NCBI GenBank assembly: GCA_016707115.1 | Contig: JADJIH010000022.1 | Span: forward strand, 1-48,908 | Length of the DNA: 48,908 nt | Direction: 5' to 3' | Source: Ignavibacteriales bacterium | GTDB taxonomy: Bacteria > Bacteroidota > Ignavibacteria > Ignavibacteriales > Ignavibacteriaceae | Shown here: positions 9,014 through 17,701 of the stretch, one piece after another | Numbering within the stretch: the stretch's first letter is position 1 | How the letters are laid out: every line of letters begins with the position of its first letter | The notes under the pieces: model-generated | What the model saw: only the letters and a program-made list of their open reading frames with translations | Database searches by the model: none | What the model was told of the DNA's origin: nothing | Made by a program: the position numbers and the translations under genes

Positions 9014-9086
9014 AAAAAAATAGCACGCTGATAATTATGATAAACTATGATCATAATAAATCTTAAAAGATCATAAAAATCAGCGT
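9014..9086 (-). terminator. Rho-independent terminator after the cysteine protease gene
   Basis: Arms ACGCTGAT (9025-9032) and ATCAGCGT (9079-9086) enclose AT-rich inner palindromes (TATGATCATA). On the minus strand the stem is followed by GC and then TATTTTTTT. It lies just downstream of the protease stop and ahead of gatE. Confidence 0.65.
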
Positions 9087-9100
9087 ACCATTGACTTAAA

Positions 9101-10324
9101 CTATTTATTGAACTTTGAGAAATAATCCTTGAACATATCTTTATGAACCATAAAATCCATAATCTTTAATTTAACATAATCTTCATGATAGAAGTAATAA
9201 CCTTTATCACCAGTGTTGCGTGAGCCCGCACCGGAATCTTTGATCAAGAACCATGTTTTGCCATCTAATTCTTCATACCCGATTAAATGAATTCCATGGT
9301 CATCGGTTGTTGTTTCATTACTAAAACGAAATTGTCTTGAGTTCTCATCAATGTATTCAGATGGAATATCAAACGTTGGGATGATCGCACATTTTGTCCA
9401 GCTGTCATAACCTGGTTCACTAACATCACCGCCGATTGCAAGCGTGTAACCATTCTTTACAGCATTCTTTAGCACTTTCATAAAATCATCGAGCGGAATG
9501 TTATAATAATCTTTGTTGTGCCACCAGTTATCAGGAACTTCGTACTCAACTTGCTTCCAATAAGGCTGTTGCATATAAGAAAGAACATCAACATAATCAT
9601 CAGGATTAAGTTTTAAAAAATTTGTTAGATATTCTTTTGGTGTATATTTCTTTCCATCCACAACAACTTCTGTTGGTGGAACTCCGAGATAATGATTTAG
9701 AATTGATTTTGTAACTGCAACAACTTCATCTTCATTCCAGGCATTTGTTGTTTTTACATTTTGCAGATACGTCTGAATTTCTTTTACCATATCACTATGA
9801 TCGTGATACTGTTGACCTGGTAATAATCCCGTGCAAACATCTGCTGGCACTGCGCCGTACATTTTATAAATTCTTGTAACAGCATTTGCTTCAGAGCCTT
9901 CTTCAACAATTGATTTGCCACGTGTTCGTACAAACTCTTTAACTTTTTCAACATACTCCCAGTAAGCAGTAAAGATTGGAGAAATACTAACTTTATTTCC
10001 AGTTAAACGATATACTTCAGATTCAAAAAATGAAGTTGTAGAAAAAGTCCAGCAAGTTCCTGTATTGCCTTGTGAGATCGGGTCGTTATGCCAGTAATAT
10101 TTAAACTCTTCTTTGGATTGCGGATAATTTATTCCGGTAAAATCTAGTTTAAAACTTTTCTTTTTTTCTTTAGTTGAATTTTTAAAATCATCAATTCCCT
10201 TTTCTATTTCTTTATAGAAACCATCTTTAGGTTCAACAAAAACGCCTTTGTTTTTTTCTTGTGGTTTGATGAAGGAAGCTGATATAAAAATTAGAATTGC
10301 TAAAAACGATATAAAGGATTTCAT
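9101..10324 (-). CDS. Secreted papain-fold (C1) cysteine protease
   Basis: 407 aa with a signal peptide (MKSFISFLAILIFISASFIK). The papain-type active site is visible: oxyanion Gln85 and nucleophile Cys91 in SQGNTGTCWTFST, and His343 in TDDHGIHLIGYE. The third position is Asp363 (WFLIKDSGAGS), where papains usually have Asn (NSWG). The large insertion between Cys and His (including the PYWKQVEYEVPDNWW region) and the overall shape recall the C1B/bleomycin-hydrolase branch, which is normally cytosolic; here the protein is exported. Its likely role is extracellular or periplasmic peptide breakdown. It is transcribed alone, with a terminator downstream. The frame is clean. Confident of the protease fold, less so of the subfamily. 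Confidence 0.85.
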   Translation of the reverse strand: MKSFISFLAILIFISASFIKPQEKNKGVFVEPKDGFYKEIEKGIDDFKNSTKEKKKSFKLDFTGINYPQSKEEFKYYWHNDPISQGNTGTCWTFSTTSFFESEVYRLTGNKVSISPIFTAYWEYVEKVKEFVRTRGKSIVEEGSEANAVTRIYKMYGAVPADVCTGLLPGQQYHDHSDMVKEIQTYLQNVKTTNAWNEDEVVAVTKSILNHYLGVPPTEVVVDGKKYTPKEYLTNFLKLNPDDYVDVLSYMQQPYWKQVEYEVPDNWWHNKDYYNIPLDDFMKVLKNAVKNGYTLAIGGDVSEPGYDSWTKCAIIPTFDIPSEYIDENSRQFRFSNETTTDDHGIHLIGYEELDGKTWFLIKDSGAGSRNTGDKGYYFYHEDYVKLKIMDFMVHKDMFKDYFSKFNK

Positions 10325-10423
10325 AACCTTACCTTTTAGTAAGTTGATTTAAAATTATTTAAAACTTATGGTTCAAAATTAGGGATAAATGGAAAGAGTG
10401 GGAAGTAAATATTTTATAAAACA

Positions 10424-10468
10424 ATTCCCGGCTAAATTGAAGGAGGCAACAAACAATCCGCCGGGAAT
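10424..10468 (-). terminator. Hairpin downstream of small basic protein gene
   Basis: Perfect 9-bp arms ATTCCCGGC (10424-10432) and GCCGGGAAT (10460-10468), followed on the minus strand by TGTTTTATAAAATATT. It lies just past the stop of the minus-strand gene ending at 10492. Confidence 0.55.
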
Positions 10469-10491
10469 CTTAAGAGACGTGGACAGCATTA

Positions 10492-10755
10492 CTAATACGA
10501 TATGTCGCTTATTTCAATCATCTCTGTTTTTTTATCATATTTCTTTAAGTAATCCACAAACTCTGAGTTCAGAAATTTCTGATGAGTTTTTTCATAAACC
10601 TTTAAATATTTTTCAACTTGTTTATGTGTAAGTGTACTCTTCATATAATTTTTCTTTTCATTATCATCAAAAAATATTCGATAATAAAAAAGTTTTGCCG
10701 GTTTTGATTTGGCTTTTGCAGCTACCGGTTTTTTAACAGATTTTTTTACTGGCAT
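10492..10755 (-). CDS. Small Lys-rich hypothetical protein
   Basis: 87 aa from ATG 10755 (MPVKKSVKKPVAAKAKSKPAK); I choose this start because GGAGAG sits 7 nt upstream, although TTG 10770 is in frame. The first 25 residues are a flexible Lys/Ala/Pro tail. The rest (LFYYRIFFDDNEKKNYMKST ... YLKKYDKKTEMIEISDISY) looks like one small globular domain with mixed helices and strands. I do not recognise the family. No signal peptide or membrane segment, so probably cytosolic; the basic tail could bind nucleic acid, which is a guess. Confidence 0.6.
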   Translation of the reverse strand: MPVKKSVKKPVAAKAKSKPAKLFYYRIFFDDNEKKNYMKSTLTHKQVEKYLKVYEKTHQKFLNSEFVDYLKKYDKKTEMIEISDISY

Positions 10756-10785
10756 TATTGTACTCTCCAAATAATATTTATTGGA

Positions 10786-11928
10786 TTAAATTTTTCCGTT
10801 CTTCTTAATAATATCCCTTGCAATTATTCCTTTTTGAATTTCATTTGTTCCTTCAAAAATTCTGTTGATACGGCTATCGCGGTAAATACGTTCTATAGGA
10901 AGCTCTTGTGAGTAGCCCATTCCGCCGTGTATCTGCACTGCAAAATCAACAATCTTATCTAAAGATTCTGAACAATAAAATTTTACTATCGCTGATTGTC
11001 TGGAAATATCTTTGTGTAAATCATAATCAACAGCTGTACGGTAAACAATTGATTCCATATTGTAAATCATTATTGCCATCTCTGCAAGCATAAACTGTAT
11101 TGCCTGAAAGTGCGATATTGGATGATCAAATTGTACGCGTTCTTTTGCATACTTTGCAGAAAGCTCAAGCAGTTCTTTAGAAACACCCATACATGCCGCG
11201 CCAAGTCCAAGTCTGCCCGCATCAAGAGTTTTCATTGCGTAAATAAATCCTCTTCCGTCCGTGCCGATTAAATTTTCTTTTGGTATGCGTACATTTTCAA
11301 AACTTAATGGATTCGTTACACTTCCCTTAATACCCATTTTCTTTTCTGCTGGACCAACTGAAAATCCTGGAACATTTGTATCCACAGCAAAAAGACTGAT
11401 TCCTTTTTCTGTTCGTGCAAACAAAGAAACAAAATCTGCAATACCGCCGTTAGTAATCCAAAGTTTTTCACCATTAATAACCCATTCATCGCCAACTAAA
11501 TCTGCTTTTGTTTTAAGATGAAAGGAATCTGAACCGGCTTGGGCTTCTGTTAATCCAAATGCAGCAATCTTTTCGCCCGATGCAAGTGGAGGAATAAATT
11601 TCTTTTTTTGTTCTTCGGATGCGCCATTAAATATTGCATTGGTTCCTATCGACTGATGAGCACCGATAAAAGTAGCTGTTGACATACAACCACGGGAAAT
11701 TTCTTCCTGCATAATGCAATAGCCAACTTCACCAAATCCGCCGCCGCCGTATTCTTCTGGAAAAGAAATCCCAAGAAAACCAAGCTCAGCCATTTTTGTG
11801 ATTAGCTCTCTAGGTATTTTTGCTTCTTCATCAATTTTAGCAGCAATAGGTTTGATTTCATTATTGGTAAAATCACGCACCATATCGCGGAGCATGTTTT
11901 GTTCTTCGGTAAACTTAAATTCGAACAT
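10786..11928 (-). CDS. Acyl-CoA dehydrogenase
   Basis: FAD-dependent flavoenzyme that forms the alpha,beta double bond of an acyl-CoA and passes electrons to ETF; cytosolic. 380 aa, a standard length. Domains in order: helical N-domain (residues 1-120), beta-domain with FGLTEAQAGSDS and WITNGG (about 122-230), and C-domain with GGMGYSQELPIERIYRDSR and RIFEGTNEIQ. The catalytic base is Glu359 of FEGT, the short-chain/butyryl-CoA-type position. The exact chain length or branched substrate cannot be told from sequence alone. No ETF or thiolase gene is adjacent. The frame is clean and the start ATG is clear. Confidence 0.93.
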   Translation of the reverse strand: MFEFKFTEEQNMLRDMVRDFTNNEIKPIAAKIDEEAKIPRELITKMAELGFLGISFPEEYGGGGFGEVGYCIMQEEISRGCMSTATFIGAHQSIGTNAIFNGASEEQKKKFIPPLASGEKIAAFGLTEAQAGSDSFHLKTKADLVGDEWVINGEKLWITNGGIADFVSLFARTEKGISLFAVDTNVPGFSVGPAEKKMGIKGSVTNPLSFENVRIPKENLIGTDGRGFIYAMKTLDAGRLGLGAACMGVSKELLELSAKYAKERVQFDHPISHFQAIQFMLAEMAIMIYNMESIVYRTAVDYDLHKDISRQSAIVKFYCSESLDKIVDFAVQIHGGMGYSQELPIERIYRDSRINRIFEGTNEIQKGIIARDIIKKNGKI

Positions 11929-12124
11929 AGATAAGATGCCTTCTTTTTTTGTTGACGCTTGTTATAGTCAAATAATATTCCACAAGGATTTTGTTGATTA
12001 TTGTTGAAATATCAGTGAAAATAAGCGGTGTTTTGAAATTGCTTTTCATATCAAAGAAGGGATGCAAAGCCTGTTCTTAATTGTGAGAAGTCGGAAATTT
12101 GTGCGTTAATTCTTGCCGATAGTT

Positions 12125-12487
12125 TTATTCATCCCTCTTTACTGTATCTGGTGAGAATGCCGGCAGACAAACGGCAACATATTCCACACTTCCTTCATAT
12201 GGTGTGCTGTATTGTATCCACTCGCCTTTTTTAGTTAAGATCGCCGAACCTGCTTTAACATCAATAATTTCTTTTTCAGTTTTAACTTGTAAAGTTCCTT
12301 TTAACACAATTGTATATTCATCAAACTCAGGTCGTTGTCCGGGTTCAACCCAGCCTTGCGGACTTGTCATTTTAGCAATACTAAGTGTTTCTGTTTTTGA
12401 GTTAACTCTTCCAAAATATTCTTCAATTATTTTGGGTTTGTTTCCCGCGGCTTCAATTATGGTTGGTGATTTTACGACAATTGGCAT
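12125..12487 (-). CDS. Single-domain cupin protein
   Basis: 120 aa small beta-barrel protein. Cupin motifs are recognisable: PGQRPEFDEYTIVLKGTLQV (motif 1, with the first His replaced by Arg/Pro context) and AGSAILTKKGEWIQYSTPYEG (motif 2). Metal ligands are poorly kept, so it may bind a ligand without a metal. It starts 11 nt after the stop of the upstream methyltransferase gene, with AAGGAAA before the ATG, so the two are very likely one operon. Substrate unknown; the cupin fold is fairly sure. Confidence 0.8.
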   Translation of the reverse strand: MPIVVKSPTIIEAAGNKPKIIEEYFGRVNSKTETLSIAKMTSPQGWVEPGQRPEFDEYTIVLKGTLQVKTEKEIIDVKAGSAILTKKGEWIQYSTPYEGSVEYVAVCLPAFSPDTVKRDE

Positions 12488-12498
12488 TTTTAATTTCC

Positions 12499-13254
12499 TT
12501 ATTTCTTTTTTGCACTTACAAGATAAAAGATAACTGATGTTTTAAAAACTGTTTCAGGATTCTTGTTTATTTGATTTTTAATTTTTTCAATTCCCTTTTG
12601 ATATTCTTCATCCGAAAGATTAGCGAGCTGCGAGCAATTATTCTTAATTAAAAACGGATCACTAAAAACGGAATTACCGACTTTTTCGTTATGAACTTCT
12701 TCAACCACTTTAATTTCAATATTCGTAAACTTTTCTGTTTTTAACAATATGTTTAACAATTTTAATGAAGGAAACCTTTTTAAATCATTTTCATAAGTGA
12801 AATCAAAATAATCATAAATGTACCAGTCTTTATCGATATGCGGATCAACGCCAAAAACTGCAAGCATTCCTTTGTTTGATAATGTACGATTACTCTCCTT
12901 AATAAATTTTTCTTTATCCGGAAAATGATGAATTGCATTAACACAAAAGATTAAATTAAAAAAATCATTTTTAAAAGGAATATGAACAGCATCAGCATTT
13001 ACGAGATTTAGATATGATTTATCCGACTTTGGAATTTTCATCATATCTAATGAATAGTCCAATCCAAAGATTTTTTTTCTCTTTTTTTCAATCGAACTAA
13101 TCCATCTTCCGGTACCGCATCCAGCTTCTAAAATGTTTTTGTAATTATTTAATTCAATTAACTTACAAAGTTCTTTTTCTAATTTGACTAAATAATTTAC
13201 ACTATAACGATTATTATATGTTGGTGCTATTTGTGAGTAATCAGTTCTTTGCAT
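12499..13254 (-). CDS. Class I SAM-dependent methyltransferase
   Basis: 251 aa, cytosolic. Rossmann methyltransferase with SAM-binding motif I LEAGCGTGRWISS (about residues 41-53), motif II Asp in IFGLDYSLDMM, motif III ADAVHIPFKNDFFNLIFC, and post-I HHFPDKEKFIKESNRTLSNKG. This is the Methyltransf_11/25 type (UbiE/COQ5-like small-molecule methyltransferases). The target is unknown; the C-terminal third (YIYDYFDFTYEN ... NCSQLANLSDEEY) would set it. It forms a two-gene unit with the cupin downstream. It begins at ATG 13254, divergent from the gene at 13407, with 150 bp of AT-rich shared promoter region between them. Confidence 0.88.
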   Translation of the reverse strand: MQRTDYSQIAPTYNNRYSVNYLVKLEKELCKLIELNNYKNILEAGCGTGRWISSIEKKRKKIFGLDYSLDMMKIPKSDKSYLNLVNADAVHIPFKNDFFNLIFCVNAIHHFPDKEKFIKESNRTLSNKGMLAVFGVDPHIDKDWYIYDYFDFTYENDLKRFPSLKLLNILLKTEKFTNIEIKVVEEVHNEKVGNSVFSDPFLIKNNCSQLANLSDEEYQKGIEKIKNQINKNPETVFKTSVIFYLVSAKKK

Positions 13255-13406
13255 TTTTATAATGTTTAAAATAATTTCAGTTATAAAGTAAAACTAAGAA
13301 TCTGCATACTCAATATTTTATCACAATTTTGTTGTAAACAATCATCGTCTTTTTTAGATTAAACCAGGTAGAAATCAAATAATCACAAATATTCTTAGGA
13401 GGCTCT

Positions 13407-13916
13407 ATGAACAGACTATTTTCTATTCTTATCGCACTAATAATTATTTCTTCAAGCATTTTTGCTCAGGATGTTGATAAAGTAAAAGCAAAGATTGAGG
13501 AAATGAATAAGGTTTACACAAAGGCAATGATCGATAACGATGTAGAGAAAATGTTATCAATGTACACAGAAGACATTATTTCTATGCCGAGTTATCAGCC
13601 GACCATTAAAGGAATTGCAAAAGTTAGAGAACTTAGCGAAATGCAGGCTAAGTCAGGCTGGAAAACAACTGAATTTATTCTTTCTATTACAGACATTATT
13701 GTTCAGGGTAATCTTGCAATTGAAATAGGAAATTATAATATGAAAATGAGCGGACCTGATGTACCTGAATGGGCCGACTATGGAAAGTACATCACAATTT
13801 GGGAAGAACAAAAAGATGGTTCAATGAAAATAAAAGTTGAAACCTGGAATACGGATACAAATCCATGGGCACAAATGGAACAAACAAAACAAGAAGAAAT
13901 GAAAAAAGTAGATTAA
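13407..13916 (+). CDS. Exported SnoaL/DUF4440-like (NTF2-fold) protein
   Basis: 169 aa. A strong AGGAGG lies 6 nt before the ATG. The signal peptide MNRLFSILIALIIISSSIFAQ ends at AQ, suggesting export to the periplasm. The mature part fits the NTF2-like cone fold: a long first helix (DKVKAKIEEMNKVYTKAMIDNDVEKMLSMY), then TEDIISMPSYQPTIKGIAKV, then strands with GNLAIEIGNYNMKM and a WEEQKDGSMKIKVETWNTD end. This resembles the DUF4440/SnoaL-like group, often ketosteroid-isomerase-like but without an assigned reaction. It is a single gene, closed by a strong hairpin terminator. Confidence 0.8.
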   Translation: MNRLFSILIALIIISSSIFAQDVDKVKAKIEEMNKVYTKAMIDNDVEKMLSMYTEDIISMPSYQPTIKGIAKVRELSEMQAKSGWKTTEFILSITDIIVQGNLAIEIGNYNMKMSGPDVPEWADYGKYITIWEEQKDGSMKIKVETWNTDTNPWAQMEQTKQEEMKKVD

Positions 13917-13924
13917 ATATTTAC

Positions 13925-13957
13925 AACCTCGAAGGTTTATAAATAACCTTCGAGGTT
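13925..13957. terminator. Strong bidirectional terminator hairpin
   Basis: A perfect 13-bp stem, AACCTCGAAGGTT (13925-13937) and AACCTTCGAGGTT (13945-13957), with a 7-nt loop. It sits between convergent genes ending at 13916 (+) and 13968 (-). Confidence 0.85.
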
Positions 13958-13967
13958 AGTATTCGAT

Positions 13968-14426
13968 CTATCCAAATATTTTTAACAAAACTTCTTTTCT
14001 ATAATTAAAAATCTCATTTATTTTTTTTGAAATAACAATAGCATTCATTATCCGCCCTAGATATCCAAATGGAACAACGTAGCTAACAATGTCTTCCATA
14101 ATTACACATCCATCTTCTGTCATTGTAAAAAGGTGTTGATGATGCCACATTCTATATGGACCAAATCTCTGCTCATCCACAAAGTAATTTGGTTCGTTAA
14201 CATGTGTAATTTCCGTAACCCACGTTTGCGGAATATTTAACAAGGGGCGTACAAAATATGTGATTATCATTCCTGCATACATTTTTTCTGATAATTTGGT
14301 TCTAACTTCAAAGTTTAGCCATGGCGGAGTGATTTTGGACAGATTTGCCGGGTTTGAGAAGAATTTCCAGGCAGTTTCTAAAGATATTGGTAATTTTTGT
14401 GATGTTTTGAGTTGATAAAGTTTCAT
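13968..14426 (-). CDS. SRPBCC (START-like) ligand-binding domain protein
   Basis: 152 aa, single domain. Family hallmarks: LPISLETAWKFFSNPANLSKITPPWLNFEV at the start, GMIITYFVRPLLNIPQTWVTEIT in the middle, and FVDEQRFGPYRMWHHQHLFT followed by VSYVVPFGYLGRIMNA. This is the polyketide-cyclase/dehydrase-like SRPBCC group, often annotated as a cell-division-inhibitor-like or ligand-binding protein; the actual ligand is not known. No signal peptide. It diverges from the sugar kinase at 14487, with a 60-bp gap likely holding both promoters. Confidence 0.85.
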   Translation of the reverse strand: MKLYQLKTSQKLPISLETAWKFFSNPANLSKITPPWLNFEVRTKLSEKMYAGMIITYFVRPLLNIPQTWVTEITHVNEPNYFVDEQRFGPYRMWHHQHLFTMTEDGCVIMEDIVSYVVPFGYLGRIMNAIVISKKINEIFNYRKEVLLKIFG

Positions 14427-14486
14427 AACCTTTTCATATTATTGATAGAGTTTTAACAAATTATAGGAACAAATAATTCCCGTCTT

Positions 14487-15377
14487 ATGAATATAACTTC
14501 TATCGGAGAAATTCTTTTTGATATATATCCGAACCACAAAAGACTTGGTGGCGCACCGCTGAATTTTATCTATCATGTCAAAAAATTAACAGACAATGGA
14601 AATATTATTAGCCGTGTTGGTAAAGATGTTCTTGGCAACAAAGCGGTTAACGATCTTAAACATTCCGGATTGTCGTTTGATTATATTCAGCACGATAATC
14701 TACACCCAACTGGAATGGCAATTGTTCATCTCGATGATTCGGGAATTCCAAATTTTAAAATTGATACTGATAGTGCATACGATTTTATTGAAATGAATGA
14801 TGAGAACGAAAATCTAATTATAGCTGATACAGATTGTCTTTACTTTGGAACGCTCGCACAAAGATCAGAACTTTCAAGAAAAACAATTCAATCATTTTTC
14901 AATCGCGGATTAAAATATTTTGCTGATTTAAATTTACGGCAGAATTACTATGATGAAGAAGTTCTAAGCGCATCACTTAAAGCTGCTGATTTTATAAAAG
15001 TTAATTATGAAGAAATGCACATTCTTAACGATATAATTTTACAAAGTGAGTACCATACTGAAAAAGTTGCTTATGAGCTTATGGAAAAGTTTGAAATTAA
15101 TATGATTGCTGTAACCCGTGGCAAAGATGGCTCATCTATTTTTGAAAATGGTAAGCGCTATGATCACTCAAATGTTGATGTAAAGGTGGTTGACACAACT
15201 GGTGCGGGCGATGCATTTGCTGCGGTACTTTGTGTTGGCTACTTGCACGGTTTGGAAATCCCATACATTAATAAACTTGCAAATGATTTTGCTTCCGAGA
15301 TTTGCCAATTTGAAGGCGCTCTACCAAAGTATGATAGAATTTATGAAAGCTTTAGAGAGTTGATGGGATTTTTTTAG
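14487..15377 (+). CDS. PfkB-family sugar kinase, fructokinase-like
   Basis: 296 aa ribokinase-fold enzyme that phosphorylates a sugar with ATP in the cytosol. It begins SIGEILFDIYPNHKRLGGAPLNF, the GGAP(L/A)N sugar-binding motif of fructokinase-like members. Later come FADLNLRQNYY and VTRGKDGSSIF, and the anion-hole/catalytic motif DTTGAGDAFAAVL with catalytic base Asp242. It is shorter at the N-terminus than ribokinase and close to bacterial fructokinases, so fructose is the best guess for the substrate. The frame is clean. The next gene starts about 55 bp downstream. Confidence 0.9.
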   Translation: MNITSIGEILFDIYPNHKRLGGAPLNFIYHVKKLTDNGNIISRVGKDVLGNKAVNDLKHSGLSFDYIQHDNLHPTGMAIVHLDDSGIPNFKIDTDSAYDFIEMNDENENLIIADTDCLYFGTLAQRSELSRKTIQSFFNRGLKYFADLNLRQNYYDEEVLSASLKAADFIKVNYEEMHILNDIILQSEYHTEKVAYELMEKFEINMIAVTRGKDGSSIFENGKRYDHSNVDVKVVDTTGAGDAFAAVLCVGYLHGLEIPYINKLANDFASEICQFEGALPKYDRIYESFRELMGFF

Positions 15378-15434
15378 GATATTTTTAAATTAACTTTAAA
15401 TCTAATTTTCATCATCAGTAATGCAGGATTGGTG

Positions 15435-16909
15435 ATGAAAATTATTTTTTTTCTTCTTTTATTTTTTCCCTTCGCTTATACTCAAACAATTTCAAATCAT
15501 CGTATTGATAAAATCATTACTCTGCTGATCACAAATTCTCCTGACATTTCAAACTACATTAATGCTGACGAGTTGCAAATTGCAAACCGTTTTGGAATTG
15601 AATATGAAGGAATAGAAAATAAATTCTTAATTGCGAATGAAATTCCTAAAGAATTTACCAATGATCTTTTAAACGGAAAAATTAAATATGAATACAAATT
15701 AGAAAGTCTTGAGGAAAATTTTTCTTTGTTGACTATCACGATTCCTACTTTAAATCTTAAAAGCGAATATTTTCTAAAAGACTCTTTCCTTGTCGCTTCA
15801 ACAAATTATCATTCGCGTAATTGGAAAACAATCACTACTGATTATTTTCAGTTCTTTGTAAGTGATGAAACATTATTTAATGATTATTCAATTAATCTTT
15901 TGGAAAATTTTATAAACAGAATGAGTGAGATTCTTTCTTTTACTGTTGAGGAAAGGAATAAATTAAAGGAAAATAAAATCTTTTATTTTCTTTGTCGAGA
16001 TGAAGAAGAGATTCAAAAAGTAACAGGATTTGCAACACGCGGTATTTTTATTCTTGCACAGGATTATGTTATCACAACATACAATACACACTATCACGAA
16101 CTACTGCATTTTCTAATTAATTATAAACTTAGAAAACTACCGCTTTACACACATCCGTTTTTGCAGGAAGGATTTGCAGTTGCATTTGGCGGGCGTGGCG
16201 GACTTGAAGCGCACACAATTTCTGAAATGGGTGTATTCCTGATAAAATCCGGATTTGCAAACTATAAAGAGTTGCTTAGCAAGTTAGATTTTCAAAAGAC
16301 TGATGCTTCAATATCATATCCAATTTCCGGACTCTATACAGAATTTTTGATAAAAATATTGGAATAGATAATTATTTAAAACTTTATAGGAAATATTCCG
16401 GAACTTCCGAAAAAGTATTATTCGAAATAATTAATGAGGATGATCTTTTATCTGAAGATAAATGGAATTTGTTTATTGATTCTTTATCATCTCAAAATCC
16501 TGTAATGATAAATACGGAATTATTTGTTTCGGATTACAAGCTTATCACAAAACAAAATGATTTTGAAGTTTATGAAAACGAGAAAGAATATTTTTTCAAG
16601 ATAAGAGACACATTATTAATAAGTACGCCAACGATACTTTCAAACTTTAAAAGTAAAATCTTCAGTCAGCACTTTCCCAATCGGAAATATAATTCAGAGA
16701 AGTATTTAATCATCGCAAACCAAAATGAAATTTCTGTTTACAATTTATTTTCAAATAATCTAATCGGAAAATATGTTGCTTCGTTTTCAATTCCACCCAA
16801 GACGGTTCCATATAAAGATGGATTTTATGAGTTTGTTATTAAGAGAGATTTATTTGATGAAGACTATTTTAAATTAATAATTTTTAATAAAGTGGAAAAA
16901 ATCTGTTGA
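15435..16909 (+). CDS. Exported HExxH zinc peptidase-like protein, one frameshift
   Basis: Start chosen at ATG 15435 (MKIIFFLLLFFPFAYTQ, signal peptide) rather than TTG 15429. A gluzincin-type motif HELLH is at residues 221-225 (THYHELLHFLIN), and LQEGFAVAFGGRGG about 25 residues on probably supplies the third zinc ligand Glu, as in M1/M4-like or DUF-type peptidases. The reading frame ends at 16367, but protein-like sequence continues in another frame (IGIDNYLKLYRKYSG..., VLFEIINEDDLLSEDKW) to 16909. An A-run at 16352-16356, one base short, explains the shift. The C-terminal part has no known domain. It ends 26 bp inside the convergent gene at 16884. The peptidase role is inferred from the motif only. 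Confidence 0.75.
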
Positions 16910-17258
16910 AAAGATAAGCAACACAATAAATAAAGTAAAGTCCAATGATAATAGTGATTGTTCCGCCTAAATCAAATCTGGATTCTTTAATTTTTTCAAC
17001 TTCATTCATTCCAATAGATTTTGTCTCGATACCTTGGTGCACAATTAAAGAATCTTCAACCATTTTAATATTTGTTGTGTCATCTTTCTCAACAACAAAT
17101 TCTTTCCCGTTTTTATAAACAACTTTTATATCATTCATTTTTTCTAAATTATTGTAGTCCTCCTTTGGCACTTCATAAAATGAATGACAACCTGTTAACA
17201 AAATTGAAACTGACAATAGAAATACAATAAAACGAAAAGTAGCAACTGAATATTTCAT
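16884..17258 (-). CDS. Small predicted lipoprotein with C-terminal membrane segment
   Basis: 124 aa. Signal peptide with lipobox LLTGC (Cys about residue 24, MKYSVATFRFIVFLLSVSILLTGCHSF). A short periplasmic region contains beta-type segments (KVVYKNGKEFVVEKDDT, then EDSLIVHQG). A C-terminal hydrophobic helix follows (GGTITIIIGLYFIYCVAYLF). It resembles small Bacteroidota lipoproteins seen in many genomes, but has no assigned role. It follows the thioesterase gene by 14 nt, so it is probably the third gene of the HisH-like/thioesterase/lipoprotein transcript. Confidence 0.7.
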   Translation of the reverse strand: MKYSVATFRFIVFLLSVSILLTGCHSFYEVPKEDYNNLEKMNDIKVVYKNGKEFVVEKDDTTNIKMVEDSLIVHQGIETKSIGMNEVEKIKESRFDLGGTITIIIGLYFIYCVAYLFNRFFPLY

Positions 17259-17272
17259 CAGTAACTTCTTTC

Positions 17273-17698
17273 TTAAATTTTATGTCGCTCAATAAGCTCA
17301 TCAGGAATTCTTGTTGGTCGTCCGGAAGAAAGCGAAACAAGAGTGTAAAGCATTTTCCCTTCCACTGCAATTTTATTTGTTGCTTTATTATAAACCCAAA
17401 CGTTAATTGTAACCTGTGCGCCGCTCCAATCTCCAACTTGTGTTTTAACCAAAGCAATGTCGCCAAATTTTAATTCACGTTTATATTGTAAGTGAACTTC
17501 GCTTGCAAACCAGTTTAATCCTTTGCCAATATATTCTTCCATCGGAACTTTATAGTTGTCTCTCATTTGTATAAATCTTGCTGTCTGTATGTAATCAAGA
17601 TATTTTGAGTTGTGAACATGATTGTTCATATCAATATCATCGGGACGAACAATTATTTCGGTTTCAAAAATTGAATTTGTATTAATTTCCGTACTCAT
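17273..17698 (-). CDS. Hotdog-fold acyl-CoA thioesterase (4HBT/YbgC type)
   Basis: Hydrolyses an acyl-CoA or acyl-ACP thioester in the cytosol. 141 aa from ATG 17698; a TTG directly upstream is in frame but weaker. The 4HBT motif RPDDIDMNNHVHNSKYLDY lies at residues 18-36, with the Asp and HVHN region expected for catalysis. Later strands include VHLQYKRELKFGDIALV, GAQVTINVWVYNKATNKIAVEG and the C-terminal TLVSLSSGRPTRIPDEL. Standard length for the family. It starts three bases after the stop of the HisH-like gene, which implies cotranscription. Substrate unknown. Confidence 0.87.
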   Translation of the reverse strand: MSTEINTNSIFETEIIVRPDDIDMNNHVHNSKYLDYIQTARFIQMRDNYKVPMEEYIGKGLNWFASEVHLQYKRELKFGDIALVKTQVGDWSGAQVTINVWVYNKATNKIAVEGKMLYTLVSLSSGRPTRIPDELIERHKI

Positions 17699-17701
17699 CA
17701 A

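Noticed and set aside
8988..9026. GatE start 13 codons further upstream at 9026
   Set aside because: The extra residues (MLFFYQTKKCCSL) fall within the T-run of the terminator of the upstream gene and do not match GatE; MYDFIFKPF at 8987 fits better.
10389..10631. Possible plus-strand small gene
   Set aside because: It overlaps a better minus-strand gene with a good ribosome site, and its composition is not protein-like; the region holds a terminator hairpin.
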